IMG/VR virus record: IMGVR_UViG_3300047510_001096 | Coordinates: 1 to 24,450 of that record | From: a virus | Length of the DNA: 24,450 nucleotides | Reading direction: 5' to 3' (one strand) | Part shown: positions 14,618 to 21,926 of the stretch, in pieces | How positions within the stretch are numbered: the first letter of the stretch is position 1 | Layout: each line of letters begins with the position of its first letter | Program-made: the position numbers and the translations under genes | Notes under the pieces: generated by a model | Seen by the model: only the letters and a program-made list of their open reading frames with translations | Database searches by the model: none | Told to the model about the DNA's origin: nothing

Positions 14618-15911
14618 AGCGTTGCTGAAGCTGCTTCAGGGTAACTTCGCTGCCATCTTCTCGCACCATGCGGCTAAGGGCATCTTGGGGGCCATATTTA
14701 TCAGAGAGCTTGGTGAAGTAAGCGGCGCGATTTTTGCCTAGAACTTCATCTTGATACGCCTTCGGCTGTTGTTTGAGCCATTGCCCATAGGTCAGGCTGC
14801 CTTTTACTGGCCCGTCAGCACTGGCGCGAACCGATGGACCTGTACCCCAATCCGGCGGTGGGATACCCAAACCTTTGTAATCAATGATTGGGATCGTTGT
14901 TGAACGGCAGTTGAAATGAACGGGAGGAACAGGGCCTTTGCCGTAAACGTATTCCTTGCCGTCAAGGCTGCGGCAGATCGCAGAGGTTCGACTGTCGAGC
15001 GTGGCAACGTAGCGGTATTTCTTGGTTATATCGCCGTTAGCGCGGTAGACCTGTTCACTAGCGGCATTGGCGACTTGTTGGACACTTGTACGTACAACGG
15101 TCAACACCTGATGGTCAGCCATGCGGGTTAGTTCACCACCAGCTAACGCTTGTTGCCGTGCGGTTTTGGCCAGATCACCAAACTCAAGGTTGCCGACAAG
15201 GCGGTTGGCGATTTGCGCGGTGGGTTCGCCCGTCAAGATGCCCGTTCTGACGATGGCATTAAATCGCTGAGCCTGGGATTCAGCTAATCCGCGAAACGCC
15301 TTTTCGACCACCTCGCCATTGGGAAGGGTGATGGCTGCACCTTGGCCTGCGGTCAGATTGAACCCACCAGTTCCGGGCAGCGTGAAATTTAAATCAGTGG
15401 GGTCGATTGACGCGACACTGGCAGCAAAGTTCGGCGCAACCTGAACGGTGTTGACCTGGGCTAAGGCATTGACCTGTGAAGGCAGCAGTTCGCGCCCATC
15501 AGCAACGCCACCAGTTAGCGCAAGCTTGATTTGATCAGTGACAAATTCAGTTTGCAGCTCCGCCAAACCCTGCAGTTCAGTGGCGACATATCCTGTACTG
15601 CGTCCCGCCCATCCGTCCAAGGATTCCTTGAGCTGGGCAAGGATTACGCGGAGCCGTTGAGCCTGAACAGATGCAGGGCTAACAATGCCCGCACCTGCTG
15701 TTGCCTGACCAAAGTTGATGCGGCGTAGATCATCAACCGCACTCAAAACAATGTCGTTGTAATCGCGGACAATTTGACGCGCTACGGCATTGCTGAAACG
15801 GTTTAGATCAATGGCATTGCGGTAGATATTGGCAACAGGATCTTTGCGGTTGATGCGCCGCTTGAATTGCTCAACATTGAGCAGGCGAGGGGTAACGCCT
15901 GATTGCGTCAT
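14598..15911 (-). CDS. Minor head protein (Mu gpF / SPP1 gp7 family)
   Basis: 437 aa. Residues about 295-345 contain the family signature: YRYVATLDSRTSAICRSLDG, then PPVHFNCRST, with C313, H332 and C335 in the usual spacing (a likely metal or structural site). The N-terminal half is helical, consistent with binding inside the procapsid at the portal. In SPP1 and Mu this protein associates with the portal and affects DNA ejection or head morphogenesis. It starts in a TAATG overlap directly after the portal gene, as in other phages of this kind. C-terminal about 90 residues are family-variable. Confidence 0.93.
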   Translation of the reverse strand: MTQSGVTPRLLNVEQFKRRINRKDPVANIYRNAIDLNRFSNAVARQIVRDYNDIVLSAVDDLRRINFGQATAGAGIVSPASVQAQRLRVILAQLKESLDGWAGRSTGYVATELQGLAELQTEFVTDQIKLALTGGVADGRELLPSQVNALAQVNTVQVAPNFAASVASIDPTDLNFTLPGTGGFNLTAGQGAAITLPNGEVVEKAFRGLAESQAQRFNAIVRTGILTGEPTAQIANRLVGNLEFGDLAKTARQQALAGGELTRMADHQVLTVVRTSVQQVANAASEQVYRANGDITKKYRYVATLDSRTSAICRSLDGKEYVYGKGPVPPVHFNCRSTTIPIIDYKGLGIPPPDWGTGPSVRASADGPVKGSLTYGQWLKQQPKAYQDEVLGKNRAAYFTKLSDKYGPQDALSRMVREDGSEVTLKQLQQRYGSAGN

Positions 15912-17401
15912 TATTCAGGCAGAACAACGGGGGTTTGATCATCTTCCTGAATCATCTCTTCGCCTGTGATGTCTTCACTGCCAAGATTTTCAGGGCCACC
16001 CATTTCGATTAACCCGCCCGATTGCGTAGCTTCCAGTTCCTCCTCAACGTCAAAATCGTCGCCTAGGACTTCGCCTTCGGCAAGTTGATCAAGGAGGGTC
16101 TTTTGGCTGATGACACCAGCGGTGTAGGTCTGAAGCAGTGCAAGGATTTCAGCAGGCTCCATCCGTGCGGCGATGAAGTCACGGTTGACAAAGCTGCTAC
16201 CTGATTGCGGAAGGCCAAGGTAATCAGCGTGGAACCGCAGGCAGTTGTCAATCAGATCTTGCACCTGCTGAGCAATCACCATCATGGTGCTGTCACCTTG
16301 GCTGCGATCAATACGCTTTGCCTCAGCGGTTTCAGCGCTTAGCTTCTGGCCCAACACGGCGGACAGGCCAAGTTCGTTGATCTGGGCTGCAAGCTGCTCC
16401 AAGCGGCGGAACTGCGCTTCAAAGCTACGGCCACCAGGCTCGATGTATTCAGCCCGACCCTCAGACGGCAATGCCAGAGCTTCAGATGGCCCGGCGCTGA
16501 TCTCTTCAGCAGAGCTGGGGAAGCCAAACAACGCCAGCATCGGCACGGCGCTGATGTGCAGCATGTTGTCCAGATCGCTCTGAATCTGGTAGGTCTTCAG
16601 GTTCAGCTCGGCAATATCTTCCAGCGGTGGGCGAGATTCAAGAAGGCCAACACGGTTGGAATAGGCGACAGCAAAGGGGATGTAATCAAGGCTGGTGTTG
16701 CCATCAGCGATCTTCTCAAAACTGCCCTTCGTGTCGTCTTGCCTAAAGACTTCATAGGAGCCTGGGCGCAACACGCGAATTTGCTCAACGTATTTTTCGC
16801 CAAAGTCACCATCAGGAACAACAACACGCTCCATCAGGCGCAACATGGTCAGACGTTGAGCGCCATTGGAAACTTCAGACCGCCAGCCCAAAATATCGCG
16901 TGGGGTATAGGTCACCCAATAGGGACGAAGATTGGCCGCGTCAGTAATGTTCTGCAGCTCATCTTCAGAGTCAGAAGGGAAGTCAACAAGAACGCCAGCA
17001 TGGCCATAGCGGACCATTTTGCGGGCTAATTCATAAATAAAGATGTTGAGATCGTTGCCCTGTAGATCTACGTCAAACAGTTGCTCACGCAGAACATCAG
17101 GTACGTCATCAAGGCGTACAGGCTTTCTGGTCAACATGCCTGCCAGCATCCGTTCAAGGCGCTGGTAGTAAGGCGGGCAAACGGAACGGGCTAGGCGGTT
17201 GTCGTAGGACTCGTCTTGTTCACGAGGTTCCTGGGGGAGGTAACGGCGATGCTTGCGACGCATCCCATAAGTGCCCTCCATCAAATCTTCAATCAGGATC
17301 CAATGGGCTTCCTGAGCGGCCCAAGCACTATTCGGATCTTGAACCTGCGTGGCTGTACGCGCCAAGTTCCGGTCGTAATGCCTGAAACCGGTGTAAGTCA
17401 T
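15911..17401 (-). CDS. Portal protein (DUF4055 type)
   Basis: 496 aa. The N-terminus SAWAAQEAHWILIEDLMEGT, the block YLPQEPREQDESYDNRLARS and VCPPYYQRLERMLAGMLTRK match the DUF4055 portal family. The portal is a dodecameric ring at one capsid vertex through which DNA is packaged and ejected. It is followed, in coupled TAATG fashion, by the minor head protein, the usual order. The C-terminal stretch is strongly acidic (EEELEATQSG, EEMIQEDDQT). It has no close DUF1073 or lambda B motif. Family name is from memory; portal role is well supported by context and size. Confidence 0.9.
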   Translation of the reverse strand: MTYTGFRHYDRNLARTATQVQDPNSAWAAQEAHWILIEDLMEGTYGMRRKHRRYLPQEPREQDESYDNRLARSVCPPYYQRLERMLAGMLTRKPVRLDDVPDVLREQLFDVDLQGNDLNIFIYELARKMVRYGHAGVLVDFPSDSEDELQNITDAANLRPYWVTYTPRDILGWRSEVSNGAQRLTMLRLMERVVVPDGDFGEKYVEQIRVLRPGSYEVFRQDDTKGSFEKIADGNTSLDYIPFAVAYSNRVGLLESRPPLEDIAELNLKTYQIQSDLDNMLHISAVPMLALFGFPSSAEEISAGPSEALALPSEGRAEYIEPGGRSFEAQFRRLEQLAAQINELGLSAVLGQKLSAETAEAKRIDRSQGDSTMMVIAQQVQDLIDNCLRFHADYLGLPQSGSSFVNRDFIAARMEPAEILALLQTYTAGVISQKTLLDQLAEGEVLGDDFDVEEELEATQSGGLIEMGGPENLGSEDITGEEMIQEDDQTPVVLPE

Positions 17402-17455
17402 CTTCTGCGCCTAGCCATGCACAAATTCTATGGCTCTAGGTTAGGGCGGATTGAA

Positions 17456-17517
17456 TGCTGGGCCTCCGATACCGCCACACCACGGCGTTCAGCCTTACGG
17501 GTAGAACCGACCCAGCA
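17456..17517. repeat. 7-bp inverted repeat TGCTGGG / CCCAGCA, 48 bases apart
   Basis: TGCTGGG (17456-17462) and CCCAGCA (17511-17517) are perfect inverted copies that would pair across a 48-base loop in the gap before the portal gene. The outer arms resemble a tRNA acceptor stem, but the total span is 62 bases and no T-loop or anticodon arm is recognisable. Could be a leader structure affecting portal expression, or chance. Confidence 0.35.
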
Positions 17518-17519
17518 AA

Positions 17520-17711
17520 TTAAATTTCCTCTTCAGCGCGGAAGATTTCTTCGTCAAGGGCATCAGCGGCGTCATCAAAGCCTTCCTCATAAAGCCATTG
17601 TTGGATGACGGAAAGGATTGCGGCGGCTGATGCGCTGAAGTTATCAGAATCGTCTACATCATGAGCGGCGTCAAAGGCGGCCTCGATTTCGTGCCAAAGG
17701 TAGGTTGCCAT
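17520..17711 (-). CDS. Small acidic helical protein, unknown
   Basis: 63 aa, Asp/Glu/Ala-rich (AFDAAHDVDDSDNFSASAAA, then DDAADALDEEIFRAEEEI). It is very acidic, helical and has no signal, so a DNA mimic or a partner of a basic protein are possible ideas without further support. It is located between the secreted DPBB gene and the portal gap. Start ATG at 17711 has a weak upstream AGCAA. Not recognised as a family. Confidence 0.55.
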   Translation of the reverse strand: MATYLWHEIEAAFDAAHDVDDSDNFSASAAAILSVIQQWLYEEGFDDAADALDEEIFRAEEEI

Positions 17712-17744
17712 CGTGTCATTGCTGCGTTTTCACAGTAGCGGCGA

Positions 17745-18065
17745 TCAGTAGGCAATACGAACTTTGGCGATGCCGTTGAGTGGGACGCCGAGACGGTGAG
17801 CGGCTGCTGCTGAAAGGTCGATCGAATTGCAGTCGCAGCGGTCGGTTATGGGTACGGTCAAGGTGCGGCCTTGATGCGAGACACGAACACGGGTTCCGCA
17901 TGGAAGCCAAGGATGGGCGGCAGTGATTGCTCCCCAATGACGGTAGGTTTGCCCGCAATAGGTTGCACGGCCATCAAACCAAGGGTGATAGACGGTGGCG
18001 GTGACTGTGCGAGCAGAGGCGGGGCCGTTGAAGAGAAGGGCCACGGCGAGCAGAAGTCGCTTCAT
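17745..18065 (-). CDS. Secreted RlpA-like double-psi beta-barrel protein
   Basis: 106 aa. A Sec signal peptide is clear: K2 R3, hydrophobic core 4-12, cleavage site ASA-R at 16-19. The mature part is a single double-psi beta-barrel as in RlpA: YHPWFDGRATYCGQTYRHWG, then PITDRCDCNSIDLSAAAAHR with D75, D83 and the C-terminal GVPLNGIAKVRI. Four cysteines (37, 56, 77, 79) probably form disulfides in the periplasm. RlpA is a septal lytic transglycosylase that cuts peptidoglycan; this protein lacks an SPOR domain. A role in wall degradation or lysis is inferred. Its gene lies in the packaging region, 33 to 28 bases from its neighbours. Confidence 0.85.
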   Translation of the reverse strand: MKRLLLAVALLFNGPASARTVTATVYHPWFDGRATYCGQTYRHWGAITAAHPWLPCGTRVRVSHQGRTLTVPITDRCDCNSIDLSAAAAHRLGVPLNGIAKVRIAY

Positions 18066-18093
18066 GGTGTGGGTGGATTGCTAGCGAGGTGAA

Positions 18094-18291
18094 CTAAGGG
18101 AGCGGTGGGGAACTATCTGGAGATTCCGGAGAGTTGACCAGCCCACAGCGACCCCAATAGCCGCGTTGCGATAGGGGGTTTTCTTGGCGCCTGTTTGATG
18201 CGGGATAGCGCGTGTCCGCATTGACCCAGCGGATGTTGCCGATCTTGCCCGCGTGGCTGGAAATGTAAATAAAGAATGGAAACTCGGTCAT
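18094..18291 (-). CDS. Small coupled protein, unknown
   Basis: 65 aa. I start it at 18291 (MTEFPFFIYISSHAG), where its ATG shares an ATGA overlap with the stop of the 56-aa gene just upstream; the same frame stays open further upstream, but that part reads as a shadow of the upstream gene. The sequence KIGNIRWVNADTRYPASN is followed by a Ser/Pro-rich tail (ESPDSSPPLP). No enzymatic motif seen. It ends 28 bases before the signal-peptide gene. Function unknown; the precise overlap supports it being translated. Confidence 0.6.
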   Translation of the reverse strand: MTEFPFFIYISSHAGKIGNIRWVNADTRYPASNRRQENPLSQRGYWGRCGLVNSPESPDSSPPLP

Positions 18292-18458
18292 TGGGGGAGA
18301 GAGGTCAAGCAGTTGCTTGGCATAACTGGCACCCACCATTTCACGTAGGTGTAATGACCTCCGGTCCGCATCACGCGCTGCTCCCAGACAACGCACAAGC
18401 CGGAGCCGTCGTGGTTCATCTTGAAACAGCCAGGCGAACAGTTGGCCGCCTCTTCCAT
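18288..18458 (-). CDS. Small Cys-containing protein, unknown (56 aa)
   Basis: A 56-residue frame, ATG at 18458 to TGA at 18290-18288. The product begins MEEAANCSPGCFKMNHDGSG and continues with LCVVWEQRVMRTGGHYTYVK and WWVPVMPSN. Three cysteines (7, 11 and 22) in the first half could chelate a metal. The aromatic-rich second half looks like a compact beta domain. It follows a hairpin after the upstream 90-aa gene and is coupled by an ATGA overlap to the 65-aa gene. Real-looking composition, but no family recognised. Confidence 0.6.
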   Translation of the reverse strand: MEEAANCSPGCFKMNHDGSGLCVVWEQRVMRTGGHYTYVKWWVPVMPSNCLTSLPQ

Positions 18459-18498
18459 GCTGAGTAGGTGAGCGCCATCACAGGATGGAACAAAGAGG

Positions 18499-18514
18499 GG
18501 GGGCTTGCGCCCCC
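18499..18514 (-). terminator. GC-rich hairpin with GCAA loop, weak terminator
   Basis: On the minus strand GGGGGC-GCAA-GCCCCC forms a six-pair stem closed by a GNRA-type loop ten bases after the stop of the 90-aa gene. The following bases (CCTCTTTGTT) give only a broken T tract, so it may slow rather than stop transcription, or protect an mRNA end. Confidence 0.5.
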
Positions 18515-18523
18515 GTTTGAGAA

Positions 18524-18796
18524 TCAGTTGATGGCACGGTTGGCGAGCATGGTGTCGGCGGTAGTGAGGCGTTGCATCAGTTGGGGGAGGATGTGGAAGT
18601 GACCCTCACGCTTGGCGGCTTCAATCATGTTCAGGGTCTCAGCGCGGAACTCTTGCCATTGCTGACGCTGGGAGGGTTTGGCAGGAGAGGTGATGGTGTG
18701 ATTGATGTGAGCGGAAGGCTTGGCGTTGACCGCGAGGTTGGCTGCCTTAAAAGCGGCGATCTCGGCTGCGGTGCGGGTGGGGTTGAAGCGGGTCAT
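18524..18796 (-). CDS. Hypothetical protein after TerL
   Basis: 90 aa, basic and helical (MTRFNPTRTAAEIAAFKAAN, SPAKPSQRQQWQEFRAETLN, EAAKREGHFHILPQLMQRLT). No known motif. Ninety-three bases separate it from the TerL stop, and this gap holds two GC-rich palindromes. A hairpin lies ten bases after its stop. It could be a packaging accessory or an unrelated moron; only its position is informative. Confidence 0.6.
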   Translation of the reverse strand: MTRFNPTRTAAEIAAFKAANLAVNAKPSAHINHTITSPAKPSQRQQWQEFRAETLNMIEAAKREGHFHILPQLMQRLTTADTMLANRAIN

Positions 18797-18811
18797 TGTC
18801 TTGTGTGTGGT

Positions 18812-18849
18812 GGGGTCGCCCCCTGTCCCTTAATTATGGGGTATACCCC
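18812..18849. repeat. Two GC-rich palindromes between TerL and the next gene
   Basis: GGGG-TCG-CCCC (18812-18822) and the perfect 12-base palindrome GGGGTATACCCC (18838-18849) lie 15 bases apart in the 93-base gap after the TerL stop. Neither has a T tract in either orientation. Possible uses are processing or pausing structures, a protein-binding site, or part of a packaging site near the terminase genes; none is demonstrated. Confidence 0.45.
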
Positions 18850-18889
18850 TACCGCTTGGCAAGCACCCAGGTGGACAGCTTGCAGATCG

Positions 18890-20230
18890 TCAGTACAAGC
18901 GGATGCCCGTGCTCCGTCCCGCGTTCGCCTGCAATGGGTTGAACTCACGCCACACCACATACCCCAAGGCATCAACCATGTGATCGTGCCCCGCCTCCTT
19001 GTCCGGCTCGCCCTTCTCCGTCCAGCTCTGCAGCTCCAAGCACTCGATCAACTTCGGGCAGCCCTGGCCCACCGTCAGCCTTACCTGCCCTTTCCCGTTT
19101 TCCAACAGAGCTTGAACAGCAGCCACCCGATCACGAACGGCAGGATTAGACCGACCGGACTGGTTGCTAAAGCCATAGGACTCAAGGATTTGAATATCTG
19201 TTCTTGAGGCGTTTGTGGAGCGATTGCCGCCCGAGGCGTCAGGATATACATAGATACGGTGATCGGGATAACGGCGCTTGATCTCTTGAGCCAGGGCGTC
19301 GGTGTCATGGGCTCCACTGATCTCATCAACGACAGCCAGCCTGTCGCCACTCCGCACCGTAACCACGGCGGACATGTTGCCCACGTTGAAGTCCACGCCA
19401 ATTCGCAAAGGTTCACGGGAGAAATCGGCAAGGGTCGCCACCACATGCTTAGCCCTGTCGAACCTGTCGTAAACCTGTCCCGTATTGAGATTGACCCACT
19501 GGCCTTCGAGGTACGACTTGATTAACTGCGGCGGGTAGTTCGCCATCAGGCTGTCCACAAACCCATCAGGCAAAAATGGGTTATCCATCGTGCGGGCACG
19601 GATCAGCGCGGTATCTTCCCCGGCATTACGGTCAAACGTGTCAAACGCCCAGCCATAACCCTCAGGCGTCGTAGCGGCGTAAAACTGCTGCACGTTGCCA
19701 GCACGAAGACGGGCAAGGGCCATCCGTGTTGCCTGCTCTGCTACGCGCTTGTTCGCCGTATCCGCCTCATCGAATCCAATGGCGCAAAGGTTCTGACCAC
19801 GAATCCGGTTCCACGTTTCCATCGTCCTCAGAAGGATGGTGTGACTGCCCTCCGCGAAATGGAGCTGATATTCCGGCAACGGGCTGACGCGGAAGTCAAA
19901 CGGGATTTCCCATTCCTCTAATAGGTCATCCATCGTGCGCTGCAGGATGTCGCGCAGCATCGGGGCGACCGGCTCAAACAGGGCGGACACGTAGCCGATG
20001 TTGAGGGCTGCCATATGAACAGCCTTGGCAACGAGGCCATGGGTCTTGCCAGCACCGAACCCGCAGACAAGGGCAAGCTTGCGATGATCCGTGTCATCAC
20101 AGAAGGCGAGCTGATGCGGCAAGAGCGTTTGCCGAATGCGAGCTAGGGCTTCGGTAGCGGGCGGGCCAGTGAGCTGAGCAGTTGGCGGTTCAAGGAGATT
20201 GCCACCAGGCGCGTTAGCCAACAGGCTCAT
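18890..20230 (-). CDS. terL: Terminase large subunit (ATPase and nuclease)
   Basis: 446 aa. Walker A is GFGAGKTH (residues 57-64) and Walker B is IGFDEAD with D154 and E155. The coupling motif ATTPEGYGW is at about residues 186-194. The C-terminal RNase-H-like nuclease shows D280 (RIGVDFN), D331 (YVYPDASG) and the closing DHMVDALGY (416-424), the three positions expected for metal-binding acidic residues. TerL binds the portal, pumps DNA into the procapsid and cuts the concatemer. It overlaps the small subunit-like gene by four bases (ATGA). All key residues are intact. Confidence 0.96.
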   Translation of the reverse strand: MSLLANAPGGNLLEPPTAQLTGPPATEALARIRQTLLPHQLAFCDDTDHRKLALVCGFGAGKTHGLVAKAVHMAALNIGYVSALFEPVAPMLRDILQRTMDDLLEEWEIPFDFRVSPLPEYQLHFAEGSHTILLRTMETWNRIRGQNLCAIGFDEADTANKRVAEQATRMALARLRAGNVQQFYAATTPEGYGWAFDTFDRNAGEDTALIRARTMDNPFLPDGFVDSLMANYPPQLIKSYLEGQWVNLNTGQVYDRFDRAKHVVATLADFSREPLRIGVDFNVGNMSAVVTVRSGDRLAVVDEISGAHDTDALAQEIKRRYPDHRIYVYPDASGGNRSTNASRTDIQILESYGFSNQSGRSNPAVRDRVAAVQALLENGKGQVRLTVGQGCPKLIECLELQSWTEKGEPDKEAGHDHMVDALGYVVWREFNPLQANAGRSTGIRLY

Positions 20231-20544
20231 AAATCAAAGCCGATGAGCTTGGCTTGAAGTTGAACGGCGTTGACGGCTACTTGCGTTTGGCCGCGTTTAT
20301 AAGCCGATTGTTCGTAGGTACGAAGTCTGCCGAGGGCTTCAGCGAGCCAAGCAGGTCGCGCCATATCTGCATCTTGTTCAAGGCGAATACGAGCGCGTTG
20401 AATGTATTCATCTGTTTGACGATTTGATAGGCCCCATTGGTTAGCGCCGAATTGAACAATTTGGCCACGTGATTGTCCTTCGGTCAAAAGACCGTAAATG
20501 GTGTCAACACGGAAGTTGACTTCAGCGGCGGTAGAACGCGCCAA
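20227..20544 (-). CDS. Probable terminase small subunit
   Basis: 105 aa from TTG at 20544 (no ATG or GTG in frame upstream, no Shine-Dalgarno). Residues about 12-55 read as a helix-turn-helix-like region (VDTIYGLLTEGQSRGQIVQFGANQ, then LSNRQTDEYIQRARI), followed by a helical region ending AVQLQAKLIGFDL. Small terminases recognise the packaging site; they are often encoded just before TerL, with overlap as here. Shorter than the usual 130-180 aa. The alternative is a generic DNA-binding phage protein, but the pairing favours TerS. Confidence 0.75.
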   Translation of the reverse strand: MARSTAAEVNFRVDTIYGLLTEGQSRGQIVQFGANQWGLSNRQTDEYIQRARIRLEQDADMARPAWLAEALGRLRTYEQSAYKRGQTQVAVNAVQLQAKLIGFDL

Positions 20545-20694
20545 GTTTGCGGGAAAAGCGATGCAAACAGGATAAACCCAAAAGATGCATTCGGTGCGAG
20601 TGAGACAGATTTGAGACGCGGAGGAGACCCAAGCTTTGCCGAAATCGCGTGTTGCAGGGGCTTGCCAGCCAAAAAAATCAGACTAAGGTTGACC

Positions 20695-20774
20695 CGCAGA
20701 TTTCCGGGATTTGCCGGAGATTGCCGTAATCTTCCGAGATTTGCCGCAGATTTCCGGAATTTGCCGGACTGTGC
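20695..20774. repeat. Array of eight 10-bp tandem repeats in the divergent region
   Basis: Eight head-to-tail units of exactly 10 bases: CGCAGATTTC, CGGGATTTGC, CGGAGATTGC, CGTAATCTTC, CGAGATTTGC, CGCAGATTTC, CGGAATTTGC, CGGACTGTGC. Positions 1-2 (CG), 8 (T) and 10 (C) are invariant, and units 1 and 6 are identical. Ten bases is one helical turn, so all units face one side of the helix. It lies between the divergent late and early operons, 36 bases before the first plus-strand gene. Such arrays act as replication iterons or as operator clusters. The 23-base stretches at 20696 and 20746 match at all but one position, 50 bases apart. Confidence 0.85.
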
Positions 20775-20810
20775 CCCAAACCCATTGCAGCGACTGACTT
20801 TTCAAAACCG

Positions 20811-21533
20811 ATGCCTAAACGCCTTGAGCTTCGCTTACCCGACGAGGTGATTGAAGATGTGCTTAGACACAAGCCCAGAACCCTGTCCCTGCCTCAGTTT
20901 TGCCTGTTTTTGATTGAAATAGGGGTTGACAGGGAGGCTAAGCTACCCGCGTACCGTGTCGGTGCGGGAAACACAAGTAACCTCTCAACGGAGCAGGTGA
21001 AAGTTACGCCTGCATCACCGGAACCTTCAGACGAATCAGAAGATTCAGGCTTGCAGGCTCTTGGCTGTTCTGCTCCTGAAGATTTTGGTTTTGAACTAAC
21101 TAATTTCTTGGGGGATGGTGTCGGGAGGGAGTCTGAGGGAACCCCTAGGAAGGCCCCTTCTTTAGTTGTGCCGCAGGCAAGAAAACCTGTGGAAAAACGC
21201 CATCGGACGGAGTACGCCCCTGAGTTTCAAAAATGGTGGAAGCTGTATCAGTCGTCTCCTTCTAGGGCGTCAAACCAGAGCAAGCCACGAGCGTATGAGG
21301 AATGGAAGGTGGCAAAAGGTGGCCATGGCGCCGAGTGTTTGCTGTCCGCCCTTGAACGGAACATCAACGATCAGAAAGCAAATTTGAAATCAGGCAACTT
21401 CTGTTCCCCCTTGCCCGATGCCTTCCGTTGGATCCGTGACGGGCGTTATGAGGTTTGGCTTGAGGAGCACAAGGTCCAAGCTGCCGGGCGTCAATGGAGC
21501 GCTGAGCTGGGCTGCTGGATTGAAAACGACTGA
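20811..21533 (+). CDS. Putative replication initiator/helicase-loader-like protein with RHH-like N-terminus
   Basis: 240 aa. The N-terminus KRLELRLPDEVIEDVLRH then RTLSLPQFCLFLIEIGVD (about residues 3-40) has the strand-helix-helix look of a ribbon-helix-helix DNA-binding domain. A disordered Ser/Glu/Pro linker follows (50-130). Residues about 135-220 (FQKWWKLYQSSP, PRAYEEWKVA, LLSALERNINDQ, FCSPLPDAFRWIRDGRYEVW) resemble the C-terminal module of phage O/DnaA-loader type proteins (W-x-x-Y-P, AWxAW, LLxAL, PxPxxWLxxxRW). It is the first gene after the repeat array, which it may bind. No Shine-Dalgarno. Role as initiator is inferred; a repressor is the main alternative. Confidence 0.68.
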   Translation: MPKRLELRLPDEVIEDVLRHKPRTLSLPQFCLFLIEIGVDREAKLPAYRVGAGNTSNLSTEQVKVTPASPEPSDESEDSGLQALGCSAPEDFGFELTNFLGDGVGRESEGTPRKAPSLVVPQARKPVEKRHRTEYAPEFQKWWKLYQSSPSRASNQSKPRAYEEWKVAKGGHGAECLLSALERNINDQKANLKSGNFCSPLPDAFRWIRDGRYEVWLEEHKVQAAGRQWSAELGCWIEND

Positions 21534-21538
21534 TCGCC

Positions 21539-21826
21539 ATGAAACTGTATTCACCAGAGGCCAAGGGCAAATACGTGTGGCAGGTGGCTGACTCGAAGAC
21601 CAAACAGGTCAGCTACAGCGTCACTACGACCCGTACGGCCCCGCCAGACGCCTGCTATGGGCATCCCATCGGCAAATACGACGACGAGGGCCTGTACCTG
21701 ACCTTCTGCCCGAACGTGGGCGCAGATGACCCCAAAAGCCCGCTTGCCGCTCGCTACGTGATCCACCCGCTTGCCAGGGCTGATCAGGAGAGATCCCAAC
21801 GGGAGAGGCTGTGGAGGGAAATTTGA
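21539..21826 (+). CDS. Hypothetical protein of the early operon
   Basis: 95 aa, six bases after the start of the gap following the preceding stop, so probably co-transcribed. The sequence MKLYSPEAKGKYVWQVADSK then YSVTTTRTAPPDACYGHPIG, DEGLYLTFCPNV looks like a compact beta domain with two cysteines; the C-terminus is a charged helix (DQERSQRERLWREI). No known motif. Function unknown; early expression is inferred from location. Confidence 0.65.
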   Translation: MKLYSPEAKGKYVWQVADSKTKQVSYSVTTTRTAPPDACYGHPIGKYDDEGLYLTFCPNVGADDPKSPLAARYVIHPLARADQERSQRERLWREI

Positions 21827-21840
21827 GTGCCAATACAAAA

Positions 21841-21908
21841 ACCGTCATCCGTGCGCTCTTAAGCGTATAGATGGTCTGTACGGTAAGCAGCACGCAGAGA
21901 CTTCTGCG
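21841..21908 (+). promoter_or_regulatory. Possible structured leader before the 196-aa gene
   Basis: The 100-base gap between two early genes contains nested inverted repeats: ACCGT (21841-21845) with ACGGT (21880-21884); inside it CGCT-CTTA-AGCG (21854-21865); then CGCAGA-GACT-TCTGCG (21893-21908), which ends 18 bases before the ATG at 21927. The last could be an operator or sequester the translation start. No convincing promoter boxes found. Confidence 0.35.
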
Positions 21909-21926
21909 ATCAACGAGCCCACTGCC

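Noticed and set aside
17456-17517. tRNA-like acceptor stem (TGCTGGG / CCCAGCA)
   Set aside because: Only 62 bases long, no recognisable T-loop, D-loop or anticodon arm on either strand.
18572-19207. Plus-strand open frame opposite TerL and the 90-aa gene
   Set aside because: Crosses two genes and the palindrome gap; no motif; antisense to TerL.
20695-20774. CRISPR array
   Set aside because: Units are contiguous 10-mers without spacers, far too short for CRISPR repeats.
20473-20850. Plus-strand 125-codon frame across the TerS start and the array
   Set aside because: Low-quality composition, crosses the array and the terminase small gene, and runs into the start of the 240-aa gene.
20678-20872. 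Minus-strand 64-codon frame through the 10-bp array (GNLRQIS/GNLRQIP)
   Set aside because: Its apparent protein repeat is simply the translated DNA array; the DNA period of 10 is not a multiple of three, so protein repeats are not selected.
21771-21926. Upstream extension of the 196-aa gene
   Set aside because: Overlaps the preceding gene and the hairpin-bearing leader; sequence there is not protein-like.
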